The position numbers were made by a program, and so were the translations under genes. A model generated the notes under the pieces. That model saw only the letters and a list, made by a program, of their open reading frames with translations, had not been told where the DNA came from and did no database searches. Below, piece by piece: positions 59,488-64,000 of a DNA stretch of 64,000 nt (within the stretch, counting starts at the first letter, position 1; the number at the start of each line of letters is the position of its first letter). The DNA lies in contig CASFTJ010000001.1 of the NCBI GenBank assembly GCA_949297715.1, positions 62,001 to 126,000 of the forward strand, read 5' to 3'. Source of the DNA: an uncultured bacterium (GTDB lineage Bacteria; Cyanobacteriota; Vampirovibrionia; Gastranaerophilales; Gastranaerophilaceae).

Positions 59488-61312
59488 CTCCTTCCACTAT
59501 TGCTTTTGCTGTTGCTTTCCTTCTTGCAGATCCGCTGAGCTCTGCTCTTTCTGCACTATTCGATATAAATCCTATTTCCATCAAAATTGCAGGGGCGGTT
59601 GTGTGGTTAATTACATAGAACTTAGACTTAAATAAACCTCTGTTTTTAGTGTTTATAGCACTTGCAAGTGATGCGTGCAATGTCTGGGCAAGCAAAATAC
59701 TTTCCTGATGATAATAATGGGTTTCAATACCGCTTGCCTCATTTCCGGTACTTGAATTTACGTGAATACTTATGAAAATATCCGGCATAAAGTTTTCGCT
59801 TATTGCAACTCTATCTTGCAATGAAACATATATATCGCTATCCCGCGTCATCTGAACTACGTAACCCTTCTTAACCAGCATATCTCTTACCTGTTTTGCT
59901 ACATCAAGAGTTATATCTTTTTCGTTTATATTATCTCTGATTGCGCCGTAATCTGTTCCCCCGTGACCTGCATCTATTACAACTTTTCTTAAACCTTTTC
60001 CGGTCGGCTTTGGGGTTGTTACGGTCGGAGTTACAGGCTGCACCGCAATCGCTGGCTGCTGCTTCTTAGGTGATTTGACTATGATTTTAAATGCCTGGCC
60101 GTCGGCTCCTAAAAATGTATTCACTAAGCTATTTTGCTCCAACGGTATTGTCAATTTTATCCCGATTTTCGGTATTAAACTTATTTTTGCATTAGCAAAT
60201 GGAGTGTCTTTATATGCCGCCAGAAAATCATCTTCATTATAATTTTCTACATTATACAGATAAACCGTTAAAAGATCATTCTCACGGTTAATCCCATGAA
60301 CCACAGGCGCTGTAAATGCCAGAGTCATTGAATTTGTCTGCTCATCTATTTTTTCACTTGAATAAGATATCATATTCGACACATTTGAAAATAAACTGTA
60401 ATTTTTTATCTTGTCACTGTTTGCTATTAACAAAGATTGATTATCACTTGAAAATACAGGAATGTATTTTTTAACATCTTCCGTTGTAATTACGATTCTG
60501 GCTTTATTTACCGAAAACTGGCCGATTTTAACTGTTTCATTTGTACCAATTGTGTATTCGGTATTTCTAATATCGCCTCTTACAAGAGCATTCGGTATAT
60601 CATATACTATCCTTGAAGGATTGGTAAGTATCATCGGCTTTTCTATCGCTATAGAGCCAAAACCGTTTAATAATATTGCATTTTGTTTTGCCGTAATTTT
60701 ATCTATGTAATATTTTGTGTTTAACTTGGTTTCTTTTCTTGACGTTTTTTGAGTTTTGAAGGCCTCTTGAATTTCAGTTGCAAGATCCGCCTGCAGAACC
60801 TCCGGTGTCGTCATTGTTAAATATTCATAAAAATCACTTGATGAAGCGTGATCATCCCTGTAAGTATTTTGAAAATAATCATTCTGAATTGTTGTATCTT
60901 TCAGTTGAATTATAATATTATTTTTAATCCTGTAAAAATGGATTTTTGAAATATCGTAATCAGGATCAAAATACATTACAGTTCTAACAACATCCGGATT
61001 TGTGGAATTTTGGCTTACTATCACCTGTTTTAGCCCATTTGAAGTAAATGTCCAATCCTGCTTTGGAACAGTTAAAACCGACGGAGTTATATCAAAATAA
61101 GCCCTTGTCGGGTTTTCCATTTTTACAAACTTTACACTCTTTAAAACCGGCTCGGGTATTGTATCAGGAACCGTTAAAAGTATAAACGTATTTGAAGTGT
61201 CATAATTAAACGACGTAACTTTATAAACATCTTCCGCAAACACTCTTTGGGAAAATGTACAAATAAAAAGTAAAATTAGTATTATGATTTTTAAAAATAT
61301 TTTCATAAACAA
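59459..61312 (-). CDS. N-acetylmuramoyl-L-alanine amidase with AMIN domains
   Basis: The 617 residues start with a signal peptide (MKIFLKIIILILLFICTFSQ; start at codon 3 is likely). Two AMIN-like beta domains follow (about 40-150 and 200-310). The C-terminal Amidase_3 domain has VVIDAGHGGTDYGAIRD (zinc His), DIFISIHVNSS and AILMEIGFISNS (zinc/catalytic Glu). It cleaves the peptide from the glycan in peptidoglycan, as AmiC does in cyanobacterial septa. murI follows in the same operon. A half HLR1 site lies at 61361. Confidence 0.93.
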   Translation of the reverse strand: MFMKIFLKIIILILLFICTFSQRVFAEDVYKVTSFNYDTSNTFILLTVPDTIPEPVLKSVKFVKMENPTRAYFDITPSVLTVPKQDWTFTSNGLKQVIVSQNSTNPDVVRTVMYFDPDYDISKIHFYRIKNNIIIQLKDTTIQNDYFQNTYRDDHASSSDFYEYLTMTTPEVLQADLATEIQEAFKTQKTSRKETKLNTKYYIDKITAKQNAILLNGFGSIAIEKPMILTNPSRIVYDIPNALVRGDIRNTEYTIGTNETVKIGQFSVNKARIVITTEDVKKYIPVFSSDNQSLLIANSDKIKNYSLFSNVSNMISYSSEKIDEQTNSMTLAFTAPVVHGINRENDLLTVYLYNVENYNEDDFLAAYKDTPFANAKISLIPKIGIKLTIPLEQNSLVNTFLGADGQAFKIIVKSPKKQQPAIAVQPVTPTVTTPKPTGKGLRKVVIDAGHGGTDYGAIRDNINEKDITLDVAKQVRDMLVKKGYVVQMTRDSDIYVSLQDRVAISENFMPDIFISIHVNSSTGNEASGIETHYYHQESILLAQTLHASLASAINTKNRGLFKSKFYVINHTTAPAILMEIGFISNSAERAELSGSARRKATAKAIVEGVENYFDQLK

Positions 61313-61415
61313 ATATCCACATTAGATATTATAATAAGAATATTAAAAACATTCAAAAATGTTACATTTGGTATAAGAAACTGCGATTAGCAAATATTCC
61401 TCAAAAACAGCTATT

Positions 61416-62552
61416 TTACCCCAAACATTCAAGAAGTTTTTTATGCAAAGACACGTTATGAACTCTTATGTAATCGACCTTTTTTTCTACGGCAAGCGTA
61501 TTCAATGCAACTGTAAATATGTCTTTAATTTCATTAGTTTCTTCACTCATTCCGAGAAGGCTTTTTCTCGAAACCCCAAGCATAACTTCACATCCAAGCC
61601 CGTAAAATTCTTCAATACGTCTTATTATCTCAAAATTATCTTCTCTTGTCTTGCCAAATCCAATTCCGGGATCCACAATTATATTTTCTTTGGCAATTCC
61701 TTTTGAAAGCGCAAAATCCACTTTTTCTTTCAATTTCAAATAAATCTCATCCGTCAAACTTTCATAATGCGGGTTAATCTGCATAGTCTGAGGATCGCTT
61801 AAAGAATGCTGTATAACGACCTTTACCCCGTATTTTGCAATTACGTCCGCCATATCTTTATCGTAATCAAAGCCCGAAACATCATTTATAATTTGAGCGC
61901 CTTCCAAAATACATTTCTCTGCGACTTCTGCACTTCTCGTATCAACACTTAACGGTATTAAAATCCCGTTTTCTTTTGCAAATTTTAATATCGGAATTAT
62001 TCTTTCTATCTGAGCTTTACCGGATACAGGCGTCGAATAAGGCCTTGTAGATTCCGCTCCGATATCTATTATGTCGGCACCACTTGTAACCATATATTGA
62101 AAATGTTCTTTTGCTTTTTCATAGTCCAAAAATTCTCCGCCGTCCGAAAATGAATCGGGAGTAAGATTTAAAATCCCGACTATCTTTGTTTTACCTGACT
62201 TTTTACAGGATATAAATTTTTCAATTTCTTCGCCTAATGCCTTTAACCCGAAAGGCTGAAAGGCAAGTTTCGATGAGATTTTCTTCAACTGAGAAATACT
62301 TCCGCCTAAAATACAATCACTCTTTTCTACTTTTGCGGTTATAACCTCTCGATGCGTCGCACAGTCTGCTCCAACTGAAAGTGCAGTCTGCTTCAAAATA
62401 TTTGCCTGAGGGTTTGTCAAAGAATAAATCTTGATATTTTTATATTTAAACTTCAAAGCCCCCTGCGTCGTATAAGTCTTGTCAAACCCGATACGCTCAA
62501 GCTCCTGCGTCATTTCATTTGTACAAATTTCTTTTATTATAAAATTCTTCAT
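61416..62552 (-). CDS. folP: Dihydropteroate synthase
   Basis: Residues from about 120 are a normal DHPS: VGILNLTPDSFSDGGEFLDY, DIIDIGAESTRPYSTPV, INDVSGFDYDKDMA and IVDPGIGFGKTREDNFEI. The enzyme joins pABA to the pterin. An N-terminal extension of about 115 residues (MKNFIIKEICTNEMTQELER...) is a separate fold found in front of DHPS in several phyla. Length 378 against the usual 270-280. The rest of the folate pathway is not in the window, except the cyclo-ligase. Confidence 0.94.
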   Translation of the reverse strand: MKNFIIKEICTNEMTQELERIGFDKTYTTQGALKFKYKNIKIYSLTNPQANILKQTALSVGADCATHREVITAKVEKSDCILGGSISQLKKISSKLAFQPFGLKALGEEIEKFISCKKSGKTKIVGILNLTPDSFSDGGEFLDYEKAKEHFQYMVTSGADIIDIGAESTRPYSTPVSGKAQIERIIPILKFAKENGILIPLSVDTRSAEVAEKCILEGAQIINDVSGFDYDKDMADVIAKYGVKVVIQHSLSDPQTMQINPHYESLTDEIYLKLKEKVDFALSKGIAKENIIVDPGIGFGKTREDNFEIIRRIEEFYGLGCEVMLGVSRKSLLGMSEETNEIKDIFTVALNTLAVEKKVDYIRVHNVSLHKKLLECLG

Positions 62553-62610
62553 AAACGAATTTTAGCAGAAAAACACCATCTGACAAATACTCTAAATATT
62601 CAAAAAACTA

Positions 62611-63108
62611 TTATTTTTCGTCTTTTTCTTCTTCGTTTAACGACTGAATAAATTTTGAATTTTTAATATGGTTTTCATAAGCATTGGTTGTTGTAGTCGC
62701 CAGATTAGTAAGCCCGGTCACAAGCGTCAAAACCGCCAATCCAAAACCAAAGCATTTTGCAGTTCCTTGAAACAGCGATGTCTTAACAACTTTTCCAATT
62801 ACAGGAGCTTTTTGAACCCATCCTGAAAAAGCCTGAGCATACTTTCGCATTACTCTGCCGAAACTGCCAAACAAAACCTTTGTTTCTTTAACCGGTTTAT
62901 TCGCTAGCCTTATACTGTCAACTACTTCATCTGACAGATTCCCAATCTTTGATGTAGTCTTAAACATACTAAATCCGGCTTTTCTTCCGGCTGCTGCTGC
63001 CGCACTAGTCCCAACTGCGGCTTCACCTACTCTTTTTTTTGTTTCTTCTGAGTTAAAGTTGCCGTTTTTTGCGCTATATATACTTGAAGCCAATTTATCA
63101 ACCGACAT
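62611..63108 (-). CDS. Unknown membrane-associated protein (second of a coupled pair)
   Basis: The 165 residues have an Ala/Gly-rich N-terminal half (GEAAVGTSAAAAAGRKAGFS), then one hydrophobic helix near 120-143 and a charged tail (SLNEEEKDEK). The start overlaps the stop of the preceding gene by one base. No family recognised. The partner carries an F-x-G-type motif. Confidence 0.55.
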   Translation of the reverse strand: MSVDKLASSIYSAKNGNFNSEETKKRVGEAAVGTSAAAAAGRKAGFSMFKTTSKIGNLSDEVVDSIRLANKPVKETKVLFGSFGRVMRKYAQAFSGWVQKAPVIGKVVKTSLFQGTAKCFGFGLAVLTLVTGLTNLATTTTNAYENHIKNSKFIQSLNEEEKDEK

Positions 63109-63905
63109 TATTCCTCCTCAGCAAAAGCTGCTTCGTCGTTTAATCCTTCTGCTTCTTGGGCTCTTTCTTTTTCAGCTGCTTCTTTTTGTTCCATCATTGC
63201 GGCTGCTCCGGTTGAAACACCACCGGCTGCGCCTAACGTATTTGATACCGTATTTTTATAATTTGCATTTGCCAGCTTATTATAAAGTTTTACTACACCT
63301 TCGCCTATTCCGCTGAATATTCCGTCTACAAATCCTACAACTTTTTGTACATATTTGTTGTTTGATATCTTTTTAGCAGTGTTCGCGAAAAACTCTGCAA
63401 ATGCTGTCTTTTTAAATTTTTCTTTCTGATTATTTAATTTAATTTTGTTATTTTTATAAGTTTCTGATTGTTTTATTTTAGTGAATTGTTTTCCGATAAA
63501 TTCTTTAATATTATCTAAACCTTTTGATATCGGAGTTGAAACTTTTTTCTTAAATCCTGCGGCAAGTTTTTTAACCTGTTTTGATTTAACAACATCTTCT
63601 CCGCGCTCAATTATGTATTTTGCGCTGTATCCTGTTCCTAATGCGCCCAAGGCTGCAGCTGAACCGATTATACCGTATTGCAAAGCCTTCTTCATAGGCT
63701 TCACAACAGGCGCATCTTCATCATTTACCATTTCCTGCATCTTTGAACGTCTGCTATTCCATTTTGCACGTTCTTTGGCGTATTCTGCATATTCTTCATT
63801 CAGAATCTGCTCTTTTTCCTGTTCTAAATCTTCAGCTTTTTTACTTCCGCCAAATGATGTCGTAACTTGATAATTTCGGTTAATTACAGGATGAATTGTT
63901 AACAT
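63108..63905 (-). CDS. F-x-G-type protein with membrane segment (first of a coupled pair)
   Basis: The 265 residues start MLTIHPVINRNYQVTTSFGG (Phe18, Gly19, Gly20), then a charged coiled coil, a Gly/Ala hydrophobic segment (about 79-100), a long Lys-rich helical region and an acidic tail. Same plan and same one-base coupling as the 31054-32630 pair. CGGAG lies upstream of the ATG. Function unknown. Confidence 0.6.
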   Translation of the reverse strand: MLTIHPVINRNYQVTTSFGGSKKAEDLEQEKEQILNEEYAEYAKERAKWNSRRSKMQEMVNDEDAPVVKPMKKALQYGIIGSAAALGALGTGYSAKYIIERGEDVVKSKQVKKLAAGFKKKVSTPISKGLDNIKEFIGKQFTKIKQSETYKNNKIKLNNQKEKFKKTAFAEFFANTAKKISNNKYVQKVVGFVDGIFSGIGEGVVKLYNKLANANYKNTVSNTLGAAGGVSTGAAAMMEQKEAAEKERAQEAEGLNDEAAFAEEE

Positions 63906-63925
63906 ATTTTCTCCGTTTCTTTATA

Positions 63926-63944
63926 AGACTATCGTCAATAGTCT
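63926..63944 (-). promoter_or_regulatory. Small inverted repeat upstream of 63108-63905
   Basis: AGACTAT and ATAGTCT flank CGTCA, 21 bases before the ATG. It could be an operator or leader hairpin. Confidence 0.3.
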
Positions 63945-64000
63945 AATAAGCCTGAAAACTTTTTTTTGCTGTTTTATCCTAAATTCGTTAATAAAAATTT

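Noticed and set aside
1-64000. CRISPR array, rRNA, integrase or transposase
   Set aside because: No regularly spaced repeats, no rRNA sequence and no recombinase motifs were seen on either strand.

Overview
The window is AT-rich bacterial chromosome with bacterial genetic code and dense ordinary housekeeping genes. I infer a non-photosynthetic relative of cyanobacteria (Vampirovibrionia/Melainabacteria, most like gut Gastranaerophilales). The hints are a DUF3326 protein (otherwise a cyanobacterial/plastid family), a GH57 branching-type enzyme, a DivIVA-like coiled-coil gene beside coaD, a type IV prepilin-like protein, cyanobacterial HLR1-like promoter repeats, and many lineage-type small proteins with an N-terminal F-x-G motif. 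This assignment rests on pattern recognition, not on a database search.

Layout. 1-5.3 kb: end of an RluA-type pseudouridine synthase, a LapA-like membrane protein, then the leftward rpmG / tRNA-Trp / secE-nusG-rplK-rplA cluster, a DivIVA-like gene, coaD and a winged-helix protein. 5.4-9.95 kb: a two-gene DNA-repair-like unit, a 1.3 kb-residue double UvrD-type helicase plus a separate Cas4/AddB-like nuclease. 10-18.6 kb: leftward rplJ-rplL with an L10 leader, an operon pxpA-yvcK-panB-TPR-panC-membrane protein (pantothenate synthesis, cell-wall/carbon factor, 5-oxoproline), and rpsT. 18.9-22.1 kb: GH57 enzyme and two tandem cysteine-hydrolase-like proteins. 22.2-32.6 kb: an accessory region that begins at tRNA-Asp. 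It carries decayed copies of the tRNA 3' end, two ~300-bp composite repeats, a membrane ClpC-N-domain protein, a toxin-like 555-residue protein, a frameshifted secreted protein, a pseudogene with two stops and several unknown F-x-G proteins. 32.8-45.7 kb: nadC-nadB, a NarL-type regulator, a LuxR-HTH-only protein, an EamA transporter, uvrA, a secreted low-complexity protein, tsf-rpsB and a cobO-type gene. 46.3-58.7 kb: coiled-coil proteins, rimP-nusA, tuf, small F-x-G proteins, an RHH regulator, a second cobO, 5-formyl-THF cyclo-ligase, clpP, DUF3326 and an XRE regulator divergent from a prepilin-like gene. 58.7-63.9 kb: leftward murI, AMIN/amidase, folP and a coupled pair of membrane-associated unknowns.

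How it fits together. The housekeeping blocks cover translation, NAD, pantothenate/CoA and folate synthesis, peptidoglycan and cobalamin adenosylation. Between them lies a lineage-specific layer: F-x-G proteins, coiled-coil proteins, transglutaminase-like enzymes and a regulated prepilin. Several members of that layer lie behind HLR1-like direct repeats. The best candidates for something undescribed are the shared N-terminal F-x-G motif, the HLR1-like regulon, the tRNA-Asp-derived repeat region and the fused AddB/AddA-like helicase. No rRNA, CRISPR array, integrase or transposase was seen.
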